From: Prevotellamassilia timonensis
GTDB taxonomy: Bacteria > Bacteroidota > Bacteroidia > Bacteroidales > Bacteroidaceae
Direction of reading: 5' to 3'
DNA length: 64,000 nt
Assembly: GCF_021531665.1 (NCBI RefSeq)
Contig: NZ_JADYUH010000002.1
Span: forward strand, 1 to 64,000
Position 1 is the stretch's first letter. Each line of letters opens with the position of its first letter. Of the stretch, positions 1-7,834 are shown in pieces. A program made the translations under genes and the position numbers. The notes beneath the pieces are model-generated. The model searched no databases. It was given only the letters and a program-made list of their open reading frames with translations, and had not been told where the DNA came from.

Positions 1-103
1 GGAAGGCAAATAAAAATTTGAGGAAGGCAAATAAAAATTTGAGGAAGGCAAATAAAAATTTGAGGAAGGGAAAGAAAAATTTGGGGAAGGCAAAGTGAAA
101 TTA
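1..103 (+). repeat. 21 bp tandem array (GGAAGGcAAAtAAAAATTTGA type)
   Basis: Units start at 1, 22, 43, 64 and 85; the first three are identical, the fourth differs at a few positions and the fifth is short. Each unit carries an A-tract AAAAATTT, so the tracts repeat every 21 bp, close to two helical turns. Confidence 0.9.
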
Positions 104-180
104 GGTGCGCTCCTAGTTTTAACCGGGTGCGCTCCTAGTTTTTCTTAGGTGCGCTCCTAGTTTTTCTTAGGTGCGCTCCC
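104..180 (+). repeat. 22 bp tandem array (GGTGCGCTCCTAGTTTTTCTTA type)
   Basis: Units start at 104, 126, 148 and 170 (the last partial). Each unit boundary forms TAGGTGCGCTCCTA, which is palindromic at 12 of 14 positions around GCGC, followed by a T-tract. The array directly follows the 21 bp array, as in the other two copies. Confidence 0.9.
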
Positions 181-756
181 AGACCCGATGTTAAAGAGAA
201 AGTGACGAGTCGGCTTGTGGATGTGACGAGTCGGCTTGAAGGAGTGACGCCATGTTCGTTTTGTTCGTCACGTTTGTTCGTTCGTTCCACACGATTCATT
301 CGCGTTCATTCGTTCCATTCGTTTGATTCGTGTTCAAAAAACAGAATGTAGGGTTGCGGTGTAGGCTTTCGTGTATAGTTTCAGTGTAGGGTTTTGCACG
401 TTTCAGTGTAGGTTTCAGTGTAGGGTTTTGCACGTTTCAGTGTCGGTTTCAGTGTCGGGTTTTGTCGGTTTCAGTGTAGGGTTTTGCACGTTTCAGTGCC
501 GGTTTCAGTGTAGGGTTTTGACCGCGTCAGTGTAGGTTTCAGTGTAGGTTTTTGCCGGTTTCAGTGTAGGGTTTGTGTAGGGTTTAGATCATAAATCATA
601 CACTGCATAACATTCAGATAATCAAATTGATGTAGTGTATTGTGTAGGGTTCTGTGTATGTTTTGCATAGTTTTTGCATACCTTTTTTATATGTATATAC
701 ACGCAGTTTGGTGAACAGTAGTCTCTTCATTCACACAGCCCGCCATGTCCTATACG

Positions 757-791
757 CAAAAAAAAGGAAGACCCGTGTGAGTCTTCCTTTT
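757..791 (-). terminator. Intrinsic terminator of tRNA-Ser
   Basis: An 11 bp perfect stem (AAAAGGAAGAC / GTCTTCCTTTT at 762-772 and 781-791) with an 8 nt loop is followed on the minus strand by a run of T. It lies 13 bp past the tRNA 3' end. Confidence 0.8.
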
Positions 792-803
792 GAAAATCCG
801 GAG

Positions 804-891
804 CGGAAAGGACAGGATTCGAACCTGCGAACCAGTTTTGCCGGTTACACGCTTTCCAGGCGTGCCTCTTCAACCACTCGAGCACCTTTCC
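804..891 (-). tRNA. tRNA-Ser (anticodon GGA)
   Basis: Read on the minus strand, this 88 nt segment folds as a class II tRNA. The acceptor stem is GGAAAGG / CCTTTCC with discriminator G. The D arm contains the GAGTGGTTGAAGAG pattern. The anticodon stem CACGC/GCGTG encloses loop CTGGAAA (anticodon GGA). A long variable arm pairs AACCGG with CTGGTT, and the T arm is GCAGG-TTCGAAT-CCTGT. The long variable arm and the GGA anticodon both indicate serine. The 3' CCA is not encoded directly after the discriminator. Confidence 0.97.
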
Positions 892-918
892 GGAGGTGCT
901 TTCGTTTTGAAAGCGGTG

Positions 919-951
919 CAAAGGTAAGTAAAAATGCGGATATGTTCCAAA
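919..951 (-). promoter_or_regulatory. Promoter of tRNA-Ser
   Basis: On the minus strand TACCTTTG (919-926) matches the Bacteroidetes -7 consensus TAnnTTTG, and TTTG (948-951) lies 21 bp upstream as the -33 element. Transcription would begin about 20 bases before the tRNA. Confidence 0.7.
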
Positions 952-1046
952 CAATCCTTGTGTTTTTTTGTTTGAGAGCGATGGTTCTTTCATTTGGTAT
1001 TGTCCGTTTGCTCTCACTTTTTGTTTTCTGCGAAGTCACTCGCCTG

Positions 1047-2396
1047 TCATTTCAGCACACTTTCGAGGTCTTCAACTTCTCTTCTGAAGTTTTTGTCAGT
1101 GCTGATGCGACGTGAGACCTGGTTGCAGGCGTAGAGCACGGTGGTGTGGTCTTTTCCTCCGAACTTCCGTCCGAGGAGATTGTAGGATGCGCCCGTGTAC
1201 TTGTGCGAGAGGAACATGGCAAGTTGTCTTGCCGCCACCACGTTTCTTTTTCTGCTTTTCGAGTTGAGGTCTTTTGCTTTCACGCCGTAGTGTCCGCAGA
1301 CTGCAGCGATGATGTCGTCGGCAGATAGTTTCTTTTTTTCAAGATTGACCGCTCTTGCCACGACGCGGCGGGTGAGTTCGAGGTCGATTTCGCAGTTGTC
1401 CACGACTGCGCTCGCCATGATGGAGTTGATGATTCCTTCCAGTTCCCGCACGCTGCTTTCCACATTCTCTGCAATATACTTGACCACTTCCTCCGGGAAT
1501 TGGAGTCCGTCGCGTCTGATTTTTGAGAGGAGAATGTCTTTGCGCAGTTGTGAGTCCGGTTTCTCCAGTTCTGCCACCATTCCCCATTTGAAGCGCGTCA
1601 GCATTCTTTCTTCGATGCCCTCAAAGAGCACGGGCGGTCGGTCGCAGGTGATGATGATTTGCTTGTTGTTCTGTTGGAGATGGTTGAAGATATGGAAGAA
1701 CGCGAGTTGCGTTTTGGAAGTTGTGATTTCCTGAATGTCGTCAATGATGAGCACGTCCACGGTTTGATAGAAGTGAATGAAATCGTTTGACGTGTTGTGT
1801 ATGACGGAGTCCGTGTATTGGGTTTTGAAGACGTGGGCAGAGACGAAGAGCACTCTTTTTTCGGGTGTGAGTTCTCTGATTTTGACTCCGATGGCGTTGA
1901 CGAGGTGCGTTTTTCCCACGCCGCTGGGTCCGTAGAGGAAGAAGGGGTTGAAGGAAGATTTTCCGGGGTTGTTGGCGATGCTGAGTCCCACGCTTCTCGC
2001 GAGTCGGTTGCTGACTCCCTCGACGAAGTTCTCAAACGTGTAGCGCACGTTCAACTGCGGGTCCAGCGGCGGCAGTCTTCGTTGGTCAACGCTCTGTTGC
2101 GGGTGTCCCGTGTGGATTGGGGCGGCAGTTGTTTCGGGGAGGGGCGCGTTTTCTGCGGAGAGTTTGTAGCGCAGTCTCACCTTCTCGCCAAAGTGAGTAA
2201 CGAGTGCTTTCTTCAGCATCTCGGGATAGTGTCCGTCCACGTATTCAGCAAAGAATCTGCTGGGCACAGCCAGTGTCAGTTCGTCGGCTTGGAAGCTGAC
2301 GAACTGCATGGGTTCAAACCAGGTTCGGAAGTCTTGCTGAGAGACCTGCTGACTGATGAACTCCAAACAACTTTGCCAATTTTGGGTGTTGGACAT
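1047..2396 (-). CDS. dnaA: Chromosomal replication initiator protein DnaA
   Basis: This 449-residue protein binds DnaA boxes at the origin and melts DNA with ATP. Domain I covers about residues 1-75 (WFEPMQF region), followed by a short Pro/Gln-rich linker. The AAA+ domain has Walker A GPSGVGKTH (about residue 155) and Walker B VLIIDDIQ. The C-terminal helix-turn-helix carries the DnaA signature around GGKDHTTVLYACNQV. The length is normal for the family. The ATG at 2396 gives the family-type N-terminus. It stands alone, divergent from the transporter at 2836, with tRNA-Ser downstream. No cluster of consensus DnaA boxes was recognised nearby, so the origin is not proven to be here. Confidence 0.97.
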   Translation of the reverse strand: MSNTQNWQSCLEFISQQVSQQDFRTWFEPMQFVSFQADELTLAVPSRFFAEYVDGHYPEMLKKALVTHFGEKVRLRYKLSAENAPLPETTAAPIHTGHPQQSVDQRRLPPLDPQLNVRYTFENFVEGVSNRLARSVGLSIANNPGKSSFNPFFLYGPSGVGKTHLVNAIGVKIRELTPEKRVLFVSAHVFKTQYTDSVIHNTSNDFIHFYQTVDVLIIDDIQEITTSKTQLAFFHIFNHLQQNNKQIIITCDRPPVLFEGIEERMLTRFKWGMVAELEKPDSQLRKDILLSKIRRDGLQFPEEVVKYIAENVESSVRELEGIINSIMASAVVDNCEIDLELTRRVVARAVNLEKKKLSADDIIAAVCGHYGVKAKDLNSKSRKRNVVAARQLAMFLSHKYTGASYNLLGRKFGGKDHTTVLYACNQVSRRISTDKNFRREVEDLESVLK

Positions 2397-2728
2397 GCGT
2401 GGAAGAATCTTCTTTCAGGGTGTTAGTCTCTTTCTTCAGAATGAAGCCATCTTCTTTCAAAGTGGAAGGTGTCTTCTTTCAAAAATGGAGAAAGCGAGCA
2501 CAAAATTGGGGTATTTTTCCCGAATGACGAAGAGGTCGGCAACCTTTTTTCACGAGAAGCGGAGAGAAAAGCGGCATCGGCGGAATGGATTCCCGGGGTT
2601 CCGGCGAGGCTCTTTTGGGACGTTTCGGTCTGTGTGCCAGTTCATTCTGTGTGTCTTCATGCGCCGGCTTCAACAAGAAGCGCTTCATATTTCTTTGTGG
2701 AAAAACCTGCTATCTGCCGACGAATCCT
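2397..2728. other. Intergenic region upstream of dnaA
   Basis: The region between the divergent dnaA and transporter genes holds three copies of TCTTCTTTCA (about 2409, 2451 and 2474), that is TGAAAGAAGA in the dnaA sense direction, within 75 bp of the dnaA start. No consensus TTATCCACA box, tRNA or convincing gene was seen. Confidence 0.4.
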
Positions 2729-2736
2729 TAATTTTG
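2729..2736 (+). promoter_or_regulatory. Promoter -7 element for the FucP-type porter
   Basis: TAATTTTG matches TAnnTTTG and lies 100 bp upstream of the start codon. No clear TTTG at -33 was found. Confidence 0.5.
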
Positions 2737-2835
2737 CAAAACTTCATGTGAAGTCGGCGTGTGCGGAGAACGAGAAAGTCCATTCGTCGCCACTCCGCCG
2801 CTGAAGGCTTCAAATATAAAAATGAGTAGAAAGAA

Positions 2836-4053
2836 ATGAAACACAAAACGTTGAAACTCGTGCGCGGACTGGACGGCACGGATTTCCTTGCCCCCTTTGT
2901 CCTGGTCACCAGCCTCTTCTTCCTTTGGGGCTTTGCGCACAGCATCCTTGACGTGTTGAACAAACATTTTCAGGAGACGCTCCACATCAACAAGACGCAG
3001 TCAGCCTTCATTCAGATGGTGCTCTACGGCGGCTACTTCCTCATGGCGCTCCCAGCAGGGCGCATCATCAGTCGTTTCGGCTATCGTGCCGGTGTGCTCA
3101 GCGGCCTCTGTCTCTACGGCATCGGTGCTTTGCTTTTCATTCCCGGCAGCATGCTCCTCTCCTTCCCGTTTTTCCTTTTCTCGCTCTTTGTCATCGGCTG
3201 CGGACTGACCTGTTTGGAAACGGCGGCAAACCCCTACGTCACCGTGCTCGGCAGTCCTCAAGATGCGGAGCGTCGCATCAATCTCGCGCAGTCGCTCAAC
3301 GGGCTCGGATGGATTGTCGGTCCTCTCGTCGGCGGACTTTTCCTCTTCTCCGGTGGCAGCAGTGAGGCTGACATTGCCACGCCCTACACCATCATCGGCA
3401 TCGCCGTCTTGCTCGTCGCCGTCCTTTTCTCCTTTGTCAAACTCCCTGACGTGAAAGCCGCTTCGTCCGTTGAAGCCGCCGATGAGTCTGACCGCGGGCT
3501 TTGGAGTCATCGTCATTTTGTCTTCGGCCTTGGCGCGTTGTTCCTCTATGTCGCCGCGCAGACCGGCATCAACAGTTTCTTTATCAACTATGTAGTTGAA
3601 GAAGGCGATGTGACCAACGCTGTGGCTGCGCTGATGCTCTCTTTCGGTCGCATGGGCTTCTTTCTGTGTGGTCGCATCAGCGGTTTTCTGCTCATGAAGA
3701 GAATCCGTCCTGAAAAGTTATTGATTGGCTGTGCGCTCGGTGCCATCTTCGCCATGTCGCTCGTCATCTTTGTTCGTGGCGTGCCTGGCATGGGTGCCAT
3801 CATGGTTTGTTCGCTCTGCGAGAGCATCATGTTCCCCACCATTTTCGCCTTTGCGCTGCGTGGTCTCGGCAGACACACGAAGACCGCCTCTTCCTATCTG
3901 ATTATGTGCATCGTCGGCGGCGCCGTCGCTCCCGTCCTCATGGGCATGATTGCCGACACTTGGTGCATGGCTTGGGGCTTCCTCGTTCCTTTGTGCTGCT
4001 TCGTCTATATCGCTGCCTACGGTCGTGCTTTCCTCACGGGACGTTTTGCGTGA
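2836..4053 (+). CDS. FucP-family sugar:proton symporter (MFS)
   Basis: This 405-residue inner-membrane protein has about 12 hydrophobic segments and matches the L-fucose/glucose-galactose permease branch of the major facilitator superfamily. The N-terminus (LVTSLFFLWGFAHSILDVLNK) and the stretch CGLTCLETAANPYVTVLG are characteristic of FucP-type proteins. It probably imports a hexose or fucose with protons; the exact substrate cannot be read. It is divergent from dnaA and followed after 49 bp by a helicase gene, probably without a functional link. In a window that also encodes a sialidase and GH109 enzyme it fits host-glycan sugar uptake (inference). Confidence 0.88.
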   Translation: MKHKTLKLVRGLDGTDFLAPFVLVTSLFFLWGFAHSILDVLNKHFQETLHINKTQSAFIQMVLYGGYFLMALPAGRIISRFGYRAGVLSGLCLYGIGALLFIPGSMLLSFPFFLFSLFVIGCGLTCLETAANPYVTVLGSPQDAERRINLAQSLNGLGWIVGPLVGGLFLFSGGSSEADIATPYTIIGIAVLLVAVLFSFVKLPDVKAASSVEAADESDRGLWSHRHFVFGLGALFLYVAAQTGINSFFINYVVEEGDVTNAVAALMLSFGRMGFFLCGRISGFLLMKRIRPEKLLIGCALGAIFAMSLVIFVRGVPGMGAIMVCSLCESIMFPTIFAFALRGLGRHTKTASSYLIMCIVGGAVAPVLMGMIADTWCMAWGFLVPLCCFVYIAAYGRAFLTGRFA

Positions 4054-4096
4054 GGTGTGAGTCTATATATAACGTGAGGTGTGAGTCTATATATAA
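4049..4096 (+). repeat. 24 bp tandem duplication over the transporter stop codon
   Basis: Two identical 24 bp units (4049-4072 and 4073-4096), each containing GTGAGGTGTGAGTCTATATA, lie end to end. The first contains the TGA stop of the transporter gene; the second lies just before the helicase start. Confidence 0.9.
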
Positions 4097-4102
4097 TAAG
4101 GT

Positions 4103-5542
4103 ATGGACAGCGAATTTTTTCTTGCGGCACTTGAAAAAGAGTTGGGGCATCGTTTCACGGCGTCCCAGGCTCGCGCCGCTCTTTTGCTGTCCCATTTTGT
4201 GGTGACTCCCAAGCCTCGCCCCGCTTGCATTCTTCGCGGCTATGCCGGAACGGGCAAGACGTCTTTGGTGGCGGCGTTGGTGAAAACCATGTCGCGGTGC
4301 GGCATGCCCACCGTCTTGCTCGCACCGACCGGACGTGCCGCCAAGGTGTTCTCCCGCATGGCTGGCGCCAAGGCAAGCACGATTCACCGTACCATCTATC
4401 GCCAAGAGACCTTCCGCGGCGAAGACACGCGCTTCGCACTCGGACACAATTCCCTCCGCGGCGCGCTTTTCATCGTGGACGAGGCTTCCATGATTTCCTC
4501 GGGAACGGGCTTCCAAAACGACAGTCTTTTCGGCAGCGGTGAACTCTTGGACGACCTTGTCTCTTTTGTCTATTCCGGCGACGGATGTCGCTTGCTGCTG
4601 GTTGGCGACACCGCACAGTTGCCGCCCGTCGGGGAGGAGGAGAGCCCCGCGTTGCAGGACGAAACCTTCCGACGCTACGGTCTGCTCACCGGAAGCGCAG
4701 ACCTCACAGATGTGGTCCGACAGCAAAGTCGGAGTTCCGTGGTCAGCGAAGCCACCCTCGTTCGGCAGTGGCAAGAGCAGAACCTGACGAGTGCTTTTCC
4801 GCCCATCCATACCTCCGAGACCGGCGAAGTGCGCTCCCTCATGCAAAACGACCTCATTGAGCAGCTTCAGACCGACTATGACACCGTGGGCATTGACGAG
4901 ACCGTCGTCGTCGTGCGCTCCAACAAACAAGCCGGCATCTACAACCAAGGCATCCGCGCCCGCATTTTGGATTTTGAGGACGTTTTGAACCGCGGCGACA
5001 GAGTGATGGTCGTCAAAAACAACTATTTCTGGGCGGAGCAACTTGCCGCGACCCTGCCAAAGGGCGAGACGCTGCCTTTCTCGTTCATTGCCAACGGCGA
5101 TGTCGCCGTGGTCGAGCGTTTGCGGAACGTCCACACCCAGCACGGTTTCCTTTTCGGTGAGGCTGTCCTCCGCTTTCCGGACTATGACGACTTTGAACTC
5201 ACCGCCCGCGTGCTTCTCTCCACGCTCACCAGTGAGTCTCCCTCTCTGACCGCCACGGAGAGTCATGAACTCTATGAGCGCGTCTTGGAAGACTATGCCC
5301 ACATCCGCGACCGCCGAAAACGCTTCCGAGCCTTGCGCGAAGACCCCTACTACAACGCGCTTCAACTGAAGTATGCCTACGCCGTCACCTGTCACAAGGC
5401 GCAGGGCGGACAGTGGGAGCGGGTCTATGTTGATGCCGGTTTCGTGCCCGAAATGGACCGTGCTTTTCTTCGCTGGTTCTACACTGCCCTGACTCGCACG
5501 ACGGAGCGCTTCTATCTCGTGGGCGGCGTACCCAAGAAGTGA
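4103..5542 (+). CDS. RecD/Pif1-like superfamily 1 DNA helicase
   Basis: The 479-residue protein has Walker A GYAGTGKTS near residue 50, a LAPTGRAAKV motif Ia, a Walker B-like IVDEASM, a QLPPVGEEESP segment, and a C-terminal UvrD-type motif with YAVTCHKAQGGQW. These are features of RecD-like ATP-dependent 5'-3' DNA helicases. It lacks the long N-terminal region of RecD2, so it resembles the shorter stand-alone AAA helicases common in Bacteroidetes. It probably acts in DNA repair or replication restart; the precise role is unknown. ATG at 4103 follows the 24 bp duplication by 6 bp. Confidence 0.88.
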   Translation: MDSEFFLAALEKELGHRFTASQARAALLLSHFVVTPKPRPACILRGYAGTGKTSLVAALVKTMSRCGMPTVLLAPTGRAAKVFSRMAGAKASTIHRTIYRQETFRGEDTRFALGHNSLRGALFIVDEASMISSGTGFQNDSLFGSGELLDDLVSFVYSGDGCRLLLVGDTAQLPPVGEEESPALQDETFRRYGLLTGSADLTDVVRQQSRSSVVSEATLVRQWQEQNLTSAFPPIHTSETGEVRSLMQNDLIEQLQTDYDTVGIDETVVVVRSNKQAGIYNQGIRARILDFEDVLNRGDRVMVVKNNYFWAEQLAATLPKGETLPFSFIANGDVAVVERLRNVHTQHGFLFGEAVLRFPDYDDFELTARVLLSTLTSESPSLTATESHELYERVLEDYAHIRDRRKRFRALREDPYYNALQLKYAYAVTCHKAQGGQWERVYVDAGFVPEMDRAFLRWFYTALTRTTERFYLVGGVPKK

Positions 5543-5605
5543 AACGCGGCGGAAGCGTGACGCACATTTCAGACAGGCTGACGCCCCGTTTTGCGCCAAA
5601 AGGAC

Positions 5606-5613
5606 TAACTTTG
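5606..5613 (+). promoter_or_regulatory. Promoter -7 element for the DUF4250-rsmD operon
   Basis: TAACTTTG matches TAnnTTTG, 64 bp after the helicase stop and 57 bp before the DUF4250 gene. No good -33 element was found. Confidence 0.5.
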
Positions 5614-5670
5614 CCGCGATTCCGCATGATTCTGTGGGATATACTTCTTTCAATCTATCGTTACAAGACA

Positions 5671-5847
5671 ATGAGTTTACCCCGTGACCCCTTTATCCTT
5701 CTCAGTTATGTGAACACCAAGTTGCGCGATGACTATGAAAATCTTGATGAGTTTTGCGCAGCGGAGGGTGTGGACCAAGAGAACCTGTTGAAGGTTTTGT
5801 CGGACGTTGGTTTTTCCTACAATGAAGAAGTTGGAAAGTTCCTCTAA
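5671..5847 (+). CDS. Small DUF4250-type protein
   Basis: This is a 58-residue soluble protein beginning MSLPRDPFILLSYVNTKLRD. It matches the short DUF4250 family of uncharacterised proteins in pattern and length. An in-frame upstream extension exists but begins inside the helicase end and lacks family character, so the ATG at 5671 is preferred. Its 3' end overlaps the start of the VanZ-like gene by 26 bp, suggesting translational coupling. Function unknown. Confidence 0.8.
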   Translation: MSLPRDPFILLSYVNTKLRDDYENLDEFCAAEGVDQENLLKVLSDVGFSYNEEVGKFL

Positions 5848-6241
5848 GCCACCTCGCTGCCGCATTCTCGCGATTTTGCGCCACTATCCCCTCACTTGCG
5901 GCTGCGTGGTGCTGATTTGGTATTTGTGCCTTTTCCGTCCGCCTTCCGTCCCGTCGCTGTCGGAGATTCCCAATTTGGACAAGGTGGTTCACGTGGTGAT
6001 GTATCTCGGCACGTTCGGTATCATGTGGTGGGAACATGCCCGTCGGCACGCCACTCTCAATCTTCGCCGTGGTCTTGTGCTCGGTGTGGTGCTCCCCATT
6101 CTGATGAGCGGCGTGATAGAGTTGGTACAAGAATATGGTACCACATGGCGCGGTGGTGACCTCTTTGACTTCCTTGCCAACAGTCTCGGCGTTCTGCTCG
6201 CCGCCGCTTTCGGAAAATTCCTCTTTTGGCGCAACCAATAG
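5822..6241 (+). CDS. VanZ-family membrane protein
   Basis: The 139-residue protein has about four hydrophobic segments and the VanZ-like pattern in which a conserved Asp-Lys-x-x-H (NLDKVVHVVMYLGTFG) follows the first segment and a Gly-Asp-x-x-D motif (WRGGDLFDFLANSLG) precedes the last. VanZ family proteins are integral membrane proteins, one of which gives low-level teicoplanin resistance; the role of stand-alone homologues is unknown. The ATG at 5822 is preferred over an upstream alternative because it gives MKKLESSS, a normal start, within the end of the DUF4250 gene. Confidence 0.85.
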   Translation: MKKLESSSKPPRCRILAILRHYPLTCGCVVLIWYLCLFRPPSVPSLSEIPNLDKVVHVVMYLGTFGIMWWEHARRHATLNLRRGLVLGVVLPILMSGVIELVQEYGTTWRGGDLFDFLANSLGVLLAAAFGKFLFWRNQ

Positions 6242-6283
6242 TCCCCAAACCAGACTTTGTCTCATTTCCTTCCCCTTCCCCTC

Positions 6284-7066
6284 ATGCCCATCCATCCCCA
6301 TCTTCGCATTTCCGACACAGAAATCACAGCCCTTGTGCCTTCCGCGGAAGCCACGGGCGGTTTCGCTGTCAAGTCTTGGTCTGTGATTCCAGGCAGTTCC
6401 CTTCTTGTTCGTCTGGGTGAAGCACTTCGTGACGATTTTCTCCTTTCGCTGACAGAAAATCGCGTGGAAGTGGGGTTCAGCGGCGCTGTCACGCCCGTTC
6501 CGCTTGCTGACTTTCAGGAGGAAGATGCAGAGGCGTTGCACCATCAGTGCTTCAGTGAAGGGCGTCGCGGTCGTGTTTTCTATGACCCTGTTCCTGCCCT
6601 CAACGCCGTGCTTCTCTTTTCCGCCGACCCCGCGCTCTGTCACCGCGTGGAGGAGGCGTTGCCACAGGCACATTTCTATGCTTCGCTCACGCCCTGGCTC
6701 TCTCGGCTTGCACGGAAGACTGCGGTGAGTGTCGCACATCGTCTTTATGTCTATGTCCACGACGGTCTTTTCACCCTGGCTCTGCTCAACGAGACCCGTT
6801 TGCTCCTTTTGAACACCTGGCCCGCCACGGCACCGACGGACGTTGCCTACTATGCCCTCTCCGCGCTGCGTCAGTTCGGCATTCCTCCCTCCGCCGTTGC
6901 CACGCAGGTCTCCGGCGATGAGGCACTCTGTCCTTCCGTCGTCGCCGAACTCAGCCGGCATCTGCCCCACGCCGTCGGCATGTCCGCAGCCTCAGAGTTC
7001 AACCGTCATCCCCTCACCGCCGCGCAGGGCGTTTCCTTCGACCTCCTCTGCGCCGTGCTGAAGTGA
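6284..7066 (+). CDS. DUF3822 family protein
   Basis: This 260-residue protein has no signal peptide or membrane segment. Its pattern, an acidic middle with FYDPVPALNAVLLFSAD and a later LYVYVHDGLFTLALLN stretch resembling an actin-like ATPase fold, agrees with the Bacteroidetes family DUF3822, commonly found just before rsmD as here. A longer reading from TTG at 6257 exists, but the ATG at 6284 is preferred. Function unknown; the conserved neighbour suggests a link to RsmD, which is inference. Confidence 0.75.
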   Translation: MPIHPHLRISDTEITALVPSAEATGGFAVKSWSVIPGSSLLVRLGEALRDDFLLSLTENRVEVGFSGAVTPVPLADFQEEDAEALHHQCFSEGRRGRVFYDPVPALNAVLLFSADPALCHRVEEALPQAHFYASLTPWLSRLARKTAVSVAHRLYVYVHDGLFTLALLNETRLLLLNTWPATAPTDVAYYALSALRQFGIPPSAVATQVSGDEALCPSVVAELSRHLPHAVGMSAASEFNRHPLTAAQGVSFDLLCAVLK

Positions 7067-7084
7067 CACCTATAACGTAAGTTC

Positions 7085-7642
7085 ATGAGAATCATTACTG
7101 GAAAATACAAAGGGCGGCATTTTCAAATTCCAAAGTCCTTTTCCGCCCGTCCCACCACCGACTTTGCCAAGGAAAATCTGTTCAACGTGCTGAGAGCCTA
7201 CGTCGATTGGGAAGACACGCCCGTGCTTGACCTCTTCGGCGGCACGGGAAGCATGAGCATGGAGTTCCTTTCGCGAGGCTGTCCCGCCGTTGTCACGGTC
7301 GAGATGGACCGAAACCATGCCGCCTTCATCAGTCAGTGCTGCCGCAGTCTGGGAGACCCCGCCTGGACCGTCGTTCGCGGCGATGCGCTGAAGTATGTGG
7401 CGCGTGGTCATCAGCGTTTCCCCCTCATTTTCGCCGACCCTCCCTACGCACTTGCCGAACTCCCCGAACTCCCCGAGCGGCTGGCAAAGTCAGAGGTCTG
7501 GGCGGAAGGTGGTCTCTTTGTCTTGGAACACGGAGCCAGCCACAGTTTTGAAAGTCATCCCTGGTTCTTGGAGCATCGTGCCTACGGCAGTGTGAACTTC
7601 AGTTTCTTCCGCAAACCCGGAGGCGAGGAGATGGAGGAGTAG
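7085..7642 (+). CDS. rsmD: 16S rRNA (guanine(966)-N2)-methyltransferase RsmD
   Basis: The 185-residue protein opens MRIITGKYKGRHFQIP with RPTTDFAKENLFNVL, the RsmD signature. The Rossmann SAM-binding motif is VLDLFGGTGSMSMEF and the catalytic motif is FADPPYAL (DPPY type). It methylates G966 of 16S rRNA during small-subunit assembly. It is the last gene of the DUF4250-VanZ-DUF3822-rsmD run and starts 18 bp after DUF3822. It is convergent with the esterase gene ending at 7835; the 119 bp palindromic repeat sits between them. Confidence 0.95.
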   Translation: MRIITGKYKGRHFQIPKSFSARPTTDFAKENLFNVLRAYVDWEDTPVLDLFGGTGSMSMEFLSRGCPAVVTVEMDRNHAAFISQCCRSLGDPAWTVVRGDALKYVARGHQRFPLIFADPPYALAELPELPERLAKSEVWAEGGLFVLEHGASHSFESHPWFLEHRAYGSVNFSFFRKPGGEEMEE

Positions 7643-7668
7643 TTCCAAGAGCATTTCAAAATGATGGC

Positions 7669-7787
7669 GGTGTGTCATAATAGCCAATCTGCTTCGTTGC
7701 TATCGGATTCGGGCTTGGTCGTGTACTTCAGTACACTCCCTGCGCCCTCATCCTCAGCGCCTTGCATCTTAGCCATTCTGACGCACC
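7669..7787 (+). repeat. 119 bp palindromic dispersed repeat, copy a
   Basis: The ends are imperfect inverted repeats (GGTGTGTCATAATAGCCAAT against GGTGCGTCAGAATGGCTAAG read from the other end). The centre contains GTGTACTTCAGTACAC, a 7 bp inverted repeat with a 2-base loop. A highly similar copy lies in reverse orientation at 59153-59271. This copy lies between the convergent rsmD and esterase genes. Confidence 0.85.
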
Positions 7788-7834
7788 TTCGAGGGTGAAA
7801 CTTTCACACCATGTCAAGTGGGTGTTGCAACAAG

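Larger units (their letters stand above)
1..700 (+). repeat. Composite non-coding repeat element, copy 1 (cut by window edge)
   Basis: This stretch holds, in order, a 21 bp array (1-103), a 22 bp array (104-180), two 21 bp units carrying GTGACGAGTCGGC (about 211-255), a TTCG-rich stretch ending TTCGTGTTCAAA, and a block with at least eight TGTAGGGTT motifs (about 345-655), often in the context TTTCAGTGTAGGGTTTTG. The last 120 bases (ATAAATCATACACTGCATAAC onward in part) match the right end of the copy at 44148-45197, so the two lie in the same orientation. The left part is outside the window. No convincing gene is present. Function unknown. Confidence 0.8.

Noticed and set aside
1-180. CRISPR-like array
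   Set aside because: The 21 and 22 bp units are contiguous with no unique spacers, and no cas gene is in the window. The same applies to 22983-23274 and 44485-44806.
2397-2835. Replication origin next to dnaA
   Set aside because: No cluster of consensus DnaA boxes and no clear AT-rich unwinding region was recognised; dnaA alone does not prove an origin in Bacteroidetes. A GC-skew plot of the whole chromosome would decide.
4034-5671. 545-residue minus-strand frame
   Set aside because: It is antisense to the RecD-like helicase, whose motifs are clear; it has no recognisable domain.
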